Positions 35,152 to 43,242 of a stretch of 64,000 nucleotides of DNA are shown in pieces. Position 1 is the stretch's first letter. Each line of letters starts with the position of its first letter. The translations under genes were made by a program, and so were the position numbers. A model generated the notes under the pieces. That model saw only the letters and a program-made list of their open reading frames with translations, had not been told where the DNA came from and made no database searches. The DNA is from Nesterenkonia sandarakina (lineage in GTDB: Bacteria > Actinomycetota > Actinomycetes > Actinomycetales > Micrococcaceae), in the NCBI RefSeq assembly GCF_003003175.1, contig NZ_PVTY01000013.1, forward strand, positions 1 to 64,000. Direction: 5' to 3'.

Positions 35152-35567
35152 GATCTGCCCCCATGACACCCCGAAAGTCGATCCGGGGCGAACGCGGTTC
35201 CGGCACCGTGCTGGCCCTGGGCCTGATCATGACGCTGCTGGTGCTGCTCGCCGCGACTCAGGCCGTGAGCATGGTCGCCGTCTCCTCCGCACAGGCGGCC
35301 CGGGGCGCTGATCTGGCCGCCCTCGCCGGCGCCGATGCGGTGCGCGGGATCAGCACCGGAAGCCCGTGCGCCGTGGCGGAGGCGGTGGCCGACCGCAACG
35401 ACGTGGAGCTCACCAGCTGCACCGTGACCGGCCACGCCGGCACCGACGTGCTGGTGCACACCGCGGTGCCGATCCTGCCCGACCGGCTGATCGACCCCGG
35501 CGGCGTCGATCTCTCCGGACTGCTCAGCCGCGGCGCCGCCCGAGCCGGGCCTCCCTCCTCAGACTGA
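35148..35567 (+). CDS. TadE-like protein of the helicase/secretion neighborhood (Rv3654c-like)
   Basis: A 139-residue protein with one N-terminal membrane helix (GERGSGTVLALGLIMTLLVLLAATQAV, about 12-38) followed by a TadG-like region with two cysteines (SPCAVAEAVADRNDVELTSC) that could form a disulfide outside the cell. This family was named for its location near a DECH helicase and type II secretion genes, exactly the case here (helicase at 27.5 kb). Its stop is one base from that of the convergent M20 gene. Confidence 0.85.
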   Translation: MRSAPMTPRKSIRGERGSGTVLALGLIMTLLVLLAATQAVSMVAVSSAQAARGADLAALAGADAVRGISTGSPCAVAEAVADRNDVELTSCTVTGHAGTDVLVHTAVPILPDRLIDPGGVDLSGLLSRGAARAGPPSSD

Positions 35568-35568
35568 C

Positions 35569-36735
35569 TCAGAGTCGGGCGAGCAGCGCCGCCAGCAGGG
35601 CGATCCGTTCCGGGATCGATTCCAGTCGGACCTGCTCGTGATCGGCGTGGGCTCCCGCGCCGTCGGGTCCAAGACCATCGAGGGTTGCCAGGCTGGATCC
35701 CAGGAAATTGGTGTCTCCCGCTCCCGCCGCGGGTCGCCCGCCGACGGCGGCAAGTCCCGCGTCAGCGGCGGCCGCCTCCACGGTCGCGAGCAGCGCCTCA
35801 TCGGCGGCGTCGGCCTGCCAGGCGGGCCGCTGGGACAAGGTGCGGACTTCCAGCTGGGCATCGGAGCGGACGGGGGTGAGCTCGCGGATCGACGCCAGCA
35901 CCTGATTCTCGACCTCGGGGGCGCGGAACCTCAGTCCCACCTCCACCGACGCCGCTGCGGGCACCACGTTGGTCTTGCCGCCTCCGGCGATGGTGCCAAC
36001 GTTGCAGAGCACATCCCCCGGAGCGGTCTGCTGGGCTGACCCGATGATCTCGCGCAGGGCCAGGATCTGGTCCACGAGCTCCTCGATCGCGTTGACACCC
36101 CCCTCGGGATCCAGGGCAGCGTGCGAGGCCCGGCCGGTGACCTCCAGCCGGAGCCGGGTGCTGCCGAGCCGGCCGACCTTGAGCGCCCCGCCGGGGTGGG
36201 GTGACTCGAAGCCCAGAGCGGCGCTGGTCCCCTCGGCGCTGGCGAGCAGCAGCTCCCGCGAGCTCGGCGAGCCGATCTCCTCATCCCCGACCACGATCAC
36301 GCGCACCGGCGGCCGGGACAGTCCCAGCTCGGTGCTCACGCTCAGCCCCTGGTGCATCATCAGCAGTCCGGACTTCATGTCGAAGATCCCGGGACCGTAG
36401 GCGATGCCCTCGTCGACCCGGAACGGCATCGTCTCCAGGGTTCCGGTGGGCCACACCGTGTCCGAGTGACCGATGAAGAGCACCGGCGCGGCATCGCGCT
36501 TCGATCCTGCCCCGGGGATGTCCAGCACCAGGTGGGTCCCCCACTCCCCCGCGTGGACAGCGATCTCGGCGTCGTGCTCGGCGAAGAGCTCGCGCACCTG
36601 ATCGGCGACGGCGGTGACTCCCTCGGCGTCTCCGGTGGGAGACTCGGTCACCACCATCCGTTCCAGAAGTTCAAGGGTGCGGTCATAGCGTTTCCTCGCC
36701 AGATCAAGCAGGGCAGTGGGAGAAGAGGTATCCAT
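35569..36735 (-). CDS. M20 family metallopeptidase (glutamate carboxypeptidase/N-acyl amino acid hydrolase)
   Basis: A 388-residue di-zinc hydrolase. Metal and catalytic residues are in place: FIGHSDTV (His90, Asp92), YGPGIFDMKSG (Asp119), VVGDEEIGSPSSR (catalytic Glu152 and Glu153), and the closing DGLGPDGAGAHADHE histidine. A dimerisation lid covers about 180-290. CPG2-like enzymes cleave N-acyl or peptidyl glutamate-type amides; beside an N-acylamino acid racemase and GNAT it may be the L-specific desuccinylase/deacylase of a D- to L-amino-acid route. I chose the ATG at 36735: TATCAT lies 6 bases upstream with no Shine-Dalgarno, so probably leaderless. The longer frame upstream only shadows the GNAT gene. 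Confidence 0.85.
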   Translation of the reverse strand: MDTSSPTALLDLARKRYDRTLELLERMVVTESPTGDAEGVTAVADQVRELFAEHDAEIAVHAGEWGTHLVLDIPGAGSKRDAAPVLFIGHSDTVWPTGTLETMPFRVDEGIAYGPGIFDMKSGLLMMHQGLSVSTELGLSRPPVRVIVVGDEEIGSPSSRELLLASAEGTSAALGFESPHPGGALKVGRLGSTRLRLEVTGRASHAALDPEGGVNAIEELVDQILALREIIGSAQQTAPGDVLCNVGTIAGGGKTNVVPAAASVEVGLRFRAPEVENQVLASIRELTPVRSDAQLEVRTLSQRPAWQADAADEALLATVEAAAADAGLAAVGGRPAAGAGDTNFLGSSLATLDGLGPDGAGAHADHEQVRLESIPERIALLAALLARL

Positions 36736-36740
36736 GGGAC

Positions 36741-36757
36741 TATGATACGCAACGTAT
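36741..36757. promoter_or_regulatory. Shared divergent promoter and operator of the M20/GNAT genes
   Basis: TATGAT (36741-36746, plus) and TATCAT (36747-36742, minus) are overlapping -10-like hexamers for the two divergent genes. An inverted repeat ATACG-CAA-CGTAT (36745-36757) lies on top of them, so one bound protein could control both sides. Confidence 0.5.
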
Positions 36758-36786
36758 GAACATTGACCAGGCTTCGAGAGGACCGC

Positions 36787-37608
36787 ATGACACATCAGGA
36801 TGCCGTCGCACCCGCTTCCCCCGCCATGCCGGAATCGATCAGCCTGGCTGATGGGGTGGTGGTCCGGGGCCTGACCGAGGTCGCGGAGCTCGAAGCCGCC
36901 TCTCGGCTCTACCGCGAGGTCTTCTCGTACAGCGGCGAGGACCAGGGCATCAACCCCCGTCTGCTGAAGAACCTGCTCACCTACGGCGGCACCGTCATCG
37001 GCGCGGTCGACGACGCCGGCACCGTCCGCGGCATGGCCTTCGGCTGGACTGCGGTGGAGACCGACGAGGACGATCCGCATATCTACCACTTCTCCCAGGC
37101 CGCCGTGGTCGCTGCGGACCTGCAGGGCCAGGGCGTGGGCCGCGCGTTGAAGAACGTCCAGGCCGCGGTCGCCCACCGGCAGGGATCAAGCCGGATGCGC
37201 TGGACCTACAATCCGATGATCAGCCGCAACGCGCACTTCAACCTCGATGTGCTCGGCGCGCAGGGCCGTTGGTTCGCCCGCGACGCCCTCGCCGGTCCAG
37301 GCACCGACCGCATCACCGTGGAATGGCGACTCGGTGAGGCCGCAGCCCGGCCGCAGGACGTGCACAACGTAACCGGCGAGCAGTTCGAGGCACAGCTGGC
37401 GGCGCAGCCGCTCACGGCTCCCGGGCAGATCCACACGGGTGCAGACGCGATCGCGCTCGCGGTCCCCGCCCAGCAGCCCACCGATCCGACCGTCATCGAG
37501 CTGCTCCGCACCCGGTTCAGCGAGATCTTCGAGCAGGGGTTCGTGGCGGTCTCCTGCCGCCGTGTGGACGAGGACCTCGCGATCTACCGCTTTATCAGGC
37601 CCGCATGA
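36787..37608 (+). CDS. GNAT superfamily acyltransferase (COG3375-like), candidate amino acid N-acyltransferase
   Basis: A 273-residue protein. A GNAT core spans about 15-165: VVVRGLTEVAELEAASRLYREVF, GTVRGMAFGWTA, AAVVAADLQGQGVGRALKNVQ (acyl-CoA loop Q-G-Q-G-V-G) and MRWTYNPMISRNAHFNLDVLGA. The latter block is characteristic of the COG3375 group, which often accompanies N-acylamino acid racemases. In the pathway described in Geobacillus a GNAT enzyme succinylates D-amino acids; that role here is inferred from neighbours. ATG chosen with GAGAGGA 4 bases ahead. Its stop overlaps the next ATG by 4 bases. Confidence 0.82.
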   Translation: MTHQDAVAPASPAMPESISLADGVVVRGLTEVAELEAASRLYREVFSYSGEDQGINPRLLKNLLTYGGTVIGAVDDAGTVRGMAFGWTAVETDEDDPHIYHFSQAAVVAADLQGQGVGRALKNVQAAVAHRQGSSRMRWTYNPMISRNAHFNLDVLGAQGRWFARDALAGPGTDRITVEWRLGEAAARPQDVHNVTGEQFEAQLAAQPLTAPGQIHTGADAIALAVPAQQPTDPTVIELLRTRFSEIFEQGFVAVSCRRVDEDLAIYRFIRPA

Positions 37609-38306
37609 GCAGCGCGAGGCTCCCCGACGAGCGTCCGGACCAACGTATGAGCGGCGACTCTGATGCCGTCGCGCAGGACCAGCGCGGCCTGGACAATCCG
37701 GCCGCCCGCTTCGGCGCCAGCATGTCCCCACGCGCCTCGGCCAAGACTCTGCAGGCGCGGCTGATCCGCAAGGAGCGGGAGAATCTCGAGCGGGTCTTCG
37801 CCAGCTTCGAGACCGAGGACTCCGTCGCCCGGGCCGCGGCGCTGATCGCCGGCGCCCGACGTCGGTTCATCGTGGGCCACGGCCGGTCCGCGGCCTTCGC
37901 ACACCTGCTCGACCTGGACCTCTCCCACGGGGTCAGCCAGGTCTCGCTCATCGACGGCCAGAGCACCCGCAGCATCGATGTGCTCACCGACGTGCGCGGC
38001 ACCGACGTCCTGGTGGCGTTCTCGATGCGCCGCTATCGTCGGGAGACGGCTGAGCTGGTGCACGCCTTCGCCCAGCGCGGCGGCACGGTCGTCGCGGTCA
38101 CAGACTCGGCCGAGTCCCCGTTGGTGGAGCCGGCCAGCGAAGTCGTCATCGTCCCCACCGACTCCGCCTCGGTCACGGACTCCGCCACCGGCATCGCCGC
38201 GGTGATCCACCTGCTCACCGCGCTGACCACCGCAAGTGCCAAGGGAAGCCGCCGTCGGCTGACCGAGAGAGAATCACTGATCCAAGAGATGGGACTGTAT
38301 ATCTGA
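37605..38306 (+). CDS. SIS-domain protein resembling a MurR/RpiR regulator without its HTH domain
   Basis: A 233-residue protein. From about residue 60 it follows the RpiR layout: linker LQARLIRKERENLERVFASFE, then a SIS sugar-phosphate-binding domain (RRFIVGHGRSAAFAHLLDLDL, DVLVAFSMRRYRRET, GGTVVAVTDSAESPL). RpiR proteins normally carry a 75-residue helix-turn-helix domain first; the first 45 residues here are polar and unstructured-looking (MSSARLPDERPDQRMSGDSD...), with no HTH. It may have lost DNA binding or use a partner. The start overlaps the GNAT stop and the stop overlaps the racemase start, so it is firmly in the operon. Confidence 0.8.
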   Translation: MSSARLPDERPDQRMSGDSDAVAQDQRGLDNPAARFGASMSPRASAKTLQARLIRKERENLERVFASFETEDSVARAAALIAGARRRFIVGHGRSAAFAHLLDLDLSHGVSQVSLIDGQSTRSIDVLTDVRGTDVLVAFSMRRYRRETAELVHAFAQRGGTVVAVTDSAESPLVEPASEVVIVPTDSASVTDSATGIAAVIHLLTALTTASAKGSRRRLTERESLIQEMGLYI

Positions 38307-39436
38307 TGCGCGCCACAGAGATCGTGCTCCACGACGTCGAGCTGCCCCTGCGCCACGCCTTCGAGACCAGCTCGCACCGGAAGTCCTCGCTGCGCCACCT
38401 GCTGGTGGAGATGATCGCCGAGGACGGGACCACCGGATGGGGCGAGATCGCCTCCCCCGCGGGCCCCTTCTACGCCCCCGAGACGACGACGACGGCCTGG
38501 CAGACGGCCGTCGAGCACCTGATCCCCGCCGTCCTCGGCGCCGAGTGGGACCACCCCGACGAGATCGCGGGACTCTACGCCAAGGTGCGCGGGAACTACT
38601 TCGCCAAGGCCGGGATTGAGATGGCCGCATGGACCCTGTGGACCCAGGCTCAGTCGGTTCCGCTGGCACGGGCCCTCGGCGGGGACCGCGACTCGGTCAT
38701 CGCCGGAGTCTCGCTGGGCATCGAGCCCAGCATCGACGCGCTGCTCACCGAGGTGACCCGTCACGTGGAGTCCGGCTATCCCCGGGTGAAGCTTAAGATC
38801 GCGCCGGGATGGGATGTGGAGCCGGTGCGCGCGGTGCGTGAGGCCTTCCCTGATCTCGATGTCCATGTCGACGCCAACGGCGCCTACCCGGGCTCCACCG
38901 AACCTGGGGGTGAGGCGGCCTTCGAGGTGCTGCGCGCCCTGGATCCGTTCCGGCTGACCATGATCGAGCAGCCCTTCGCTCCGAAGAACTTCCTGGACCA
39001 CGCGCGCCTCACCGCGGCGCTGACGACCCCGGTCTGCCTGGACGAGTCGGTGGAGACCCTCGATGATCTGCGCACCGCGCTGGCCCTGAAGGCTGGCAAC
39101 GTGCTCAACATCAAGGTCTCCCGGATGGGTGGGCTCAGCGCAGCCCGTGATGCCCACGCGATCGCGTCGGCCGCCGGTTGGCCGGTCTGGTGTGGAGGCA
39201 TGCACGAATTCGGCGTCGGTCGGCTGGCGAACGTTGCCCTCTCCTCACTGCCGGGCTTCACGCTGCCCTCGGACGTGTCCGCCTCCGGGAAGTACTACGC
39301 CGAAGACATCATCGATCCGCCGGTCACCGCCGAGCAGGGCGTGGTGCAGGTCCCGACCACCCCCGGGCTGGGCCACGGGGTGCGCGCGGAGGTCATCGCC
39401 GCCCACGCGACCCGGCGGCAGCGCTTCCAGGCCTGA
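38306..39436 (+). CDS. Enolase-superfamily N-acylamino acid racemase / o-succinylbenzoate synthase
   Basis: A 376-residue member of the MLE/OSBS subgroup. Catalytic residues are complete: KxK lysines 162 and 164 (VKLKIAP), metal ligands Asp189 (DANGAY), Glu221 (IEQP) and Asp246 (CLDES), and the opposite lysine 270 (NIKVSRMGG). Both bases are needed for racemisation. OSBS (menC) and NSAR activities cannot be separated by sequence alone, but no menaquinone gene is nearby, while GNAT and M20 partners are, which favours NSAR acting on N-succinyl or N-acyl amino acids. Terminal gene of the overlapping GNAT-SIS-racemase operon. Confidence 0.87.
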   Translation: MRATEIVLHDVELPLRHAFETSSHRKSSLRHLLVEMIAEDGTTGWGEIASPAGPFYAPETTTTAWQTAVEHLIPAVLGAEWDHPDEIAGLYAKVRGNYFAKAGIEMAAWTLWTQAQSVPLARALGGDRDSVIAGVSLGIEPSIDALLTEVTRHVESGYPRVKLKIAPGWDVEPVRAVREAFPDLDVHVDANGAYPGSTEPGGEAAFEVLRALDPFRLTMIEQPFAPKNFLDHARLTAALTTPVCLDESVETLDDLRTALALKAGNVLNIKVSRMGGLSAARDAHAIASAAGWPVWCGGMHEFGVGRLANVALSSLPGFTLPSDVSASGKYYAEDIIDPPVTAEQGVVQVPTTPGLGHGVRAEVIAAHATRRQRFQA

Positions 39437-39522
39437 ACCCCCGTCCGGGGCGCAGTATCCTGGCATGACCTGACATCGAGCAGCGTTCGAGAAGTCTCAC
39501 CGGCTGAGAGGCAGCGATCACC

Positions 39523-39801
39523 ATGGTCACCGCATTCGTGATGATGAAGACCGATCCGCACCGGATCCCCGAGTCCGCGCAGGACATCGCCAATATCGAT
39601 GAAGTCCAGGCCGTCTATTCGGTCACCGGGAAATGGGATCTGGTGGCGATGGTGAAGACTCCGAATCTGGAGGATCTCAGCGACCTGGTCCCGGCGAAGA
39701 TCTCCAAGGTGGCCACGGTGCATGACACCGAGACCATGGTCGCGTTCCGGACCTATTCGGACCAGGAGCTCGAAGCCAGCTTCAGCCTCGGCGGAGAGTA
39801 G
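39523..39801 (+). CDS. Stand-alone Lrp/AsnC ligand-binding (RAM) domain protein
   Basis: A 92-residue alpha-beta ferredoxin-like RAM domain (VTAFVMMKTDP, VQAVYSVTGKWDLVAMVKTPN, ISKVATVHDTETMVAFRTYSD) lacking the N-terminal helix-turn-helix of full Lrp/AsnC regulators. Such single-domain proteins bind amino acids and can mix into Lrp octamers. Its position 86 bases after the racemase and next to a transporter suggests amino acid sensing for this cluster. No clear Shine-Dalgarno (GAGAGG lies 13 bases ahead of the ATG). Confidence 0.87.
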   Translation: MVTAFVMMKTDPHRIPESAQDIANIDEVQAVYSVTGKWDLVAMVKTPNLEDLSDLVPAKISKVATVHDTETMVAFRTYSDQELEASFSLGGE

Positions 39802-39904
39802 CCTCAGTGTTCTCGGCGCTCCAGTGTTGTCGACGCCTCATTGCTGCGGCGCCTGGGTGATCCTGCGCCTCAGTTGCCCGAGGCCCGCTTAGCCTCAGGT
39901 CGGC

Positions 39905-42022
39905 TCACGCCATGCCCGGTGCTGGATTCTCCACCGAACCGCCGCCTCGGGCGGTGACATGGGCGTCGTCGTCGGTTTCGGTCTTCTCTGAAGACCCATC
40001 CCCGCGTCCGCGATGCACCAGCTGCAGCACCACTGCCACGGCGAGGCCCACCATGCCGCCGACGGAGATCATCAGATCCGGATAGATCAGCATGAGGCCA
40101 CCGACGATCAGCAGCGTCCGCTCGACCACGTTGGCACGCAGCAGCAGATACCCGGCAAGACCCGCGGCCAGCGCGATCATCCCCACGATCACGGTGACCA
40201 GGGCGATCGTGAGCTCGTCCCACGTGCCTTGGAGCAGCAGCGCCGGCTCCAGGATGAAGGCGTACGGGATCAGGAAGCCGGCAAGCGCGATCTTCACCGC
40301 CGCGACGCCGGCAGCCATCGGGTTGGCCCCGGCGATGCCGGCACCCGCGTAGGCCGCGAGACAGACCGGCGGCGTGATGTCCGCGAGGATGCCGAAGAAG
40401 AACACGAACATGTGCGCCGCGATCAGCGGAACGTCGAAGTTGTTGTACAAGATCGGCGCCGCAACTGAGGCGGTGACCACGTAATTCGCAGTGGTCGGCA
40501 GGCCCATGCCCAGGATGATGCAGGCGATCATCACGAAGAAGAGCACCAGCAGGAAGCTGCCGCCGGCGAGGTTCACCAGCCCGCGGCCGAGCTGACCGCC
40601 CAGACCGGTGGCCGTCACGGTGCCCGCGACGATGCCGGCTGTGGCGCAGGCCGCGATCACCGGCAGCGCGGTGCGTGCCGCGGCGATGAAGAGCTCCACA
40701 AATCCGCGCACGTTGAGCCGTGTCGAGGACCGGAAGAAGCTCAGGACCACCGCCGTCGCAATGCCTAGCAGCGCCGCACGGGTGGGCGTCAGGCCAGCGA
40801 TCAGCGTGCCGATGATCACGACCAGCGGCAGCAAGAGATCGGCGCGGGTGACCAGCGATCGGATGCTGGGCAGGTCCTCGACCGGAAGCCCCTTGATCTC
40901 CCGACGCTTCGCCTCGAAGTGCACCGAGAGGAAGGCGCCCAGGAAATAGAGCACCGCAGGGATGATGGCGATGACGATCAGATCGTTGTACTCCAGGTCC
41001 GGCACGTTCTGCGCCATGATGAACGCCGCGGCACCCATGATCGGGGGCATCAGCTGTCCACCGGTGGAGGCAGTGGCCTCGGTGGCGGCGGCGAAGTGTG
41101 GCTTGAACCCGGCCTTCTTCATGATCGGGATCGTGAAGGAGCCGGAAGCCACCGTGTTGGCCACCGAGGAGCCAGAGACCATGCCCTGCAGCCCCGAGGC
41201 GGCGACGGCGGCCTTGGCCGGCCCGCCGGTGTACTTGCCGGCGGCGCGGAAGGCGAGGTCGTTGAAGAACTGGCCGATGTTGGTGCGAAGCAGGACCACG
41301 GCGAAGAGCAGGAAGAGGAAGATGAAGTTCGCCGAGACCTGCAGCGGCGTGCCGAAGATCGACCTGGTGGAGAGGAAGGTCTCCGTCGCGAAGGCGTCCC
41401 AGGAGCGTCCGCGGTGCGGGAAGATCGGGCTCATATTGCCGAAGACCGCGTAGGCGATGGCGCAGCCAGCGATGATCACGATCGGCAGACCGACACAGCG
41501 GCGCGTGGCTTCGAGGACCAGCAGAGTGCCGGCCACTGCGACGGCGTAGTCCAGCGCGCTGAAGCCGAGGATCTGCACGGCGTTGCCGACCAGGTACTCG
41601 TAGCGGAACACGATGTAGAGGTTGACCGCCATACCTGCTGCCGCGAGCACGGCGTCGTACCAGGGGACGCCGCGGCCGCGACCGACCAGGACGTCCTTCC
41701 AGAGCACTCCCGTGGGCTTGAGGTCGAGCAGCTTCTTGCTCGCCGGGTAGAGCAGGAAGACCAGGGAGGTGGCGCCTGCGAGATGCAGGGCGCCGTGGAT
41801 CCAGCCGGTGAAGGGTCGCTCGAGCGCGTAGTACAGGTGGTAGAGCGTGAAGGCCACGGACAGGCCGCCCACGATCCATGTCCACCAGCCCAGGTCCGTC
41901 CGGAAGCGGCTCGAGGTGTCGTGCTGCCGAAGGATCTCGGCTGCTCGTTCCTCAGCACCGACCCCCGGCTCCTGCTGGTCAGCGGGAGCCGGGGAGCGAT
42001 TCTCAGCAGTGCTGCGTGTCAC
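39905..42022 (-). CDS. TRAP transporter fused permease (DctQM type, TAXI group)
   Basis: A 705-residue polytopic protein joining the small (Q) and large (M) TRAP permease subunits. Residues 1-50 are cytosolic, 50-210 hold the Q-like spans (GWWTWIVGGLSVAFTLYHLYY onward), and the remainder is the M part with about 12 spans and conserved blocks GLQGMVSGSSVANTVASGSFTIP, ATASTGGQLMPPIMGAAAF and ITPPVCLAAYAGAGIAG. These sodium-driven importers take up carboxylates such as dicarboxylates, glutamate or other organic acids. Start overlaps the binding-protein stop by 4 bases. Convergent with the Lrp-domain gene. Confidence 0.92.
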   Translation of the reverse strand: MTRSTAENRSPAPADQQEPGVGAEERAAEILRQHDTSSRFRTDLGWWTWIVGGLSVAFTLYHLYYALERPFTGWIHGALHLAGATSLVFLLYPASKKLLDLKPTGVLWKDVLVGRGRGVPWYDAVLAAAGMAVNLYIVFRYEYLVGNAVQILGFSALDYAVAVAGTLLVLEATRRCVGLPIVIIAGCAIAYAVFGNMSPIFPHRGRSWDAFATETFLSTRSIFGTPLQVSANFIFLFLLFAVVLLRTNIGQFFNDLAFRAAGKYTGGPAKAAVAASGLQGMVSGSSVANTVASGSFTIPIMKKAGFKPHFAAATEATASTGGQLMPPIMGAAAFIMAQNVPDLEYNDLIVIAIIPAVLYFLGAFLSVHFEAKRREIKGLPVEDLPSIRSLVTRADLLLPLVVIIGTLIAGLTPTRAALLGIATAVVLSFFRSSTRLNVRGFVELFIAAARTALPVIAACATAGIVAGTVTATGLGGQLGRGLVNLAGGSFLLVLFFVMIACIILGMGLPTTANYVVTASVAAPILYNNFDVPLIAAHMFVFFFGILADITPPVCLAAYAGAGIAGANPMAAGVAAVKIALAGFLIPYAFILEPALLLQGTWDELTIALVTVIVGMIALAAGLAGYLLLRANVVERTLLIVGGLMLIYPDLMISVGGMVGLAVAVVLQLVHRGRGDGSSEKTETDDDAHVTARGGGSVENPAPGMA

Positions 42023-43023
42023 GGCAGGTCAATGCCCTGCTCGTCGAAGTAGCGCTCAGCGCCGGGGTGCAGCGGGATGTCCCCGATGCCCGTCAGAGCG
42101 TTCTCCTCGGTGATGTTCTCGCCGATCTCGAGCGTGACGTCGCCGGCGTTCTCCAGGGTGGCGGCCGTGATCTCGTAGCCGAGGTCCTCGCTGACCTGAG
42201 TGGTGGAGGCGACCAGTGCGGCGAACACCGAGACCGTGGTGACGTCCTCATCGAGGAAGTCGTAGGCGTCGGCGGCGATGTCGTAGGACTCGGCACCGGA
42301 CTCGCCCGAGATGGTCTCGGTCATGTCGTCTTCGATGCCCAGCAGCGCAACATCGGTGGAGGCCGCCAGCTGGGTCAGCCCTGCCACCGGGACGCCGACG
42401 ACGAAGATCGACGCGTCGATCTGTCCGTCGGCGAGCATGTCCGTCGAGGTGCCGAAGTCGGCGACCTCGGCGGTGTAGTCGCCCTCTTCGATCCCGTGCG
42501 CGGAGAGGATCGCGTCGGAGATCGCGCGGGTGCCCGAGCCGACGTCGCCCACGGCGATGGTCTGTCCTTCGAGATCCTCGATGGACTCGATCCCGGAGTC
42601 TTCGCGGACGATGATGTGCGCGGCCTCGGGGTAGAGGTTGGCGATCCAGCCGAAGTTGTCCAGGGCCACGCCGTCGAGGTCCTCGATCTCGCCATTGACG
42701 CCCATGACGGCCGTGTCGTTCTGCGTCAGGCCGAGCTGCATCTCTTCCTGGAAGATGCCGCCCAGGTTGTCCGCGGAGCCGCCGGTCTCGATCGCTGTGA
42801 CCGAGACGTCTTCGATGTTCTCCTCGAAGATGGTGGCCAGTTCGTCGCCGAGCGGGAAGTAGGTGCCGGCGACGCCGCCGGTGCCGAAGGTCAGCTCATT
42901 GGTGAAGCTGTCCTCGTCTCCGGTCTGGACCTCTTCGTCTCCACCCTCTTCGCCTCCGCCGCAGGCGGACAGGGCAAGGGCGGCTGCAGCGGTGACTGCA
43001 ATTGTTGTGCGACGCATTTTCAT
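42019..43023 (-). CDS. TAXI family TRAP transporter substrate-binding lipoprotein
   Basis: A 334-residue binding protein with signal peptide RRTTIAVTAAAALALSAC and lipidated Cys21. The mature chain starts with a Gly/Glu-rich linker and shows the TAXI fold: LTFGTGGVAGTYFPLGDELATIF, VTAIETGGSADNLGGI, LEGQTIAVGDVGSGTRAISD and DGQIDASIFVVGVP. It is very acidic. The ligand could be glutamate or an organic acid; the neighbouring amino acid genes make an acidic or N-acyl amino acid attractive. GAGGAGAA precedes the ATG. Confidence 0.92.
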   Translation of the reverse strand: MKMRRTTIAVTAAAALALSACGGGEEGGDEEVQTGDEDSFTNELTFGTGGVAGTYFPLGDELATIFEENIEDVSVTAIETGGSADNLGGIFQEEMQLGLTQNDTAVMGVNGEIEDLDGVALDNFGWIANLYPEAAHIIVREDSGIESIEDLEGQTIAVGDVGSGTRAISDAILSAHGIEEGDYTAEVADFGTSTDMLADGQIDASIFVVGVPVAGLTQLAASTDVALLGIEDDMTETISGESGAESYDIAADAYDFLDEDVTTVSVFAALVASTTQVSEDLGYEITAATLENAGDVTLEIGENITEENALTGIGDIPLHPGAERYFDEQGIDLP

Positions 43024-43242
43024 GAGTCTTCTCCTCAGTCGAGTGATTCAAGGTGCAGTGATCTATGTTCTGGTTCTATACACGGTGCGATGTGTAGTCA
43101 GCCACTTTACCGTGGCGCAGGACACTTTGCTGGCCTCACGGATACCCTCTCTAGACTGGCGTATACGGATGAGCACGGTGTTTCGTGTTTTCCGCAGGAC
43201 GGAACCGGGAGCTGCGGACGACAGGGAAACGGAGGTGGCACG

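Noticed and set aside
36736-37176. N-terminal extension of the M20 gene
   Set aside because: The extension is antisense to the GNAT gene and the family domain begins right at the ATG 36735.
39870-41885. 671-residue minus-strand frame overlapping the TRAP permease
   Set aside because: Wrong frame of the same strand; arginine/histidine-rich and lacks hydrophobic spans.
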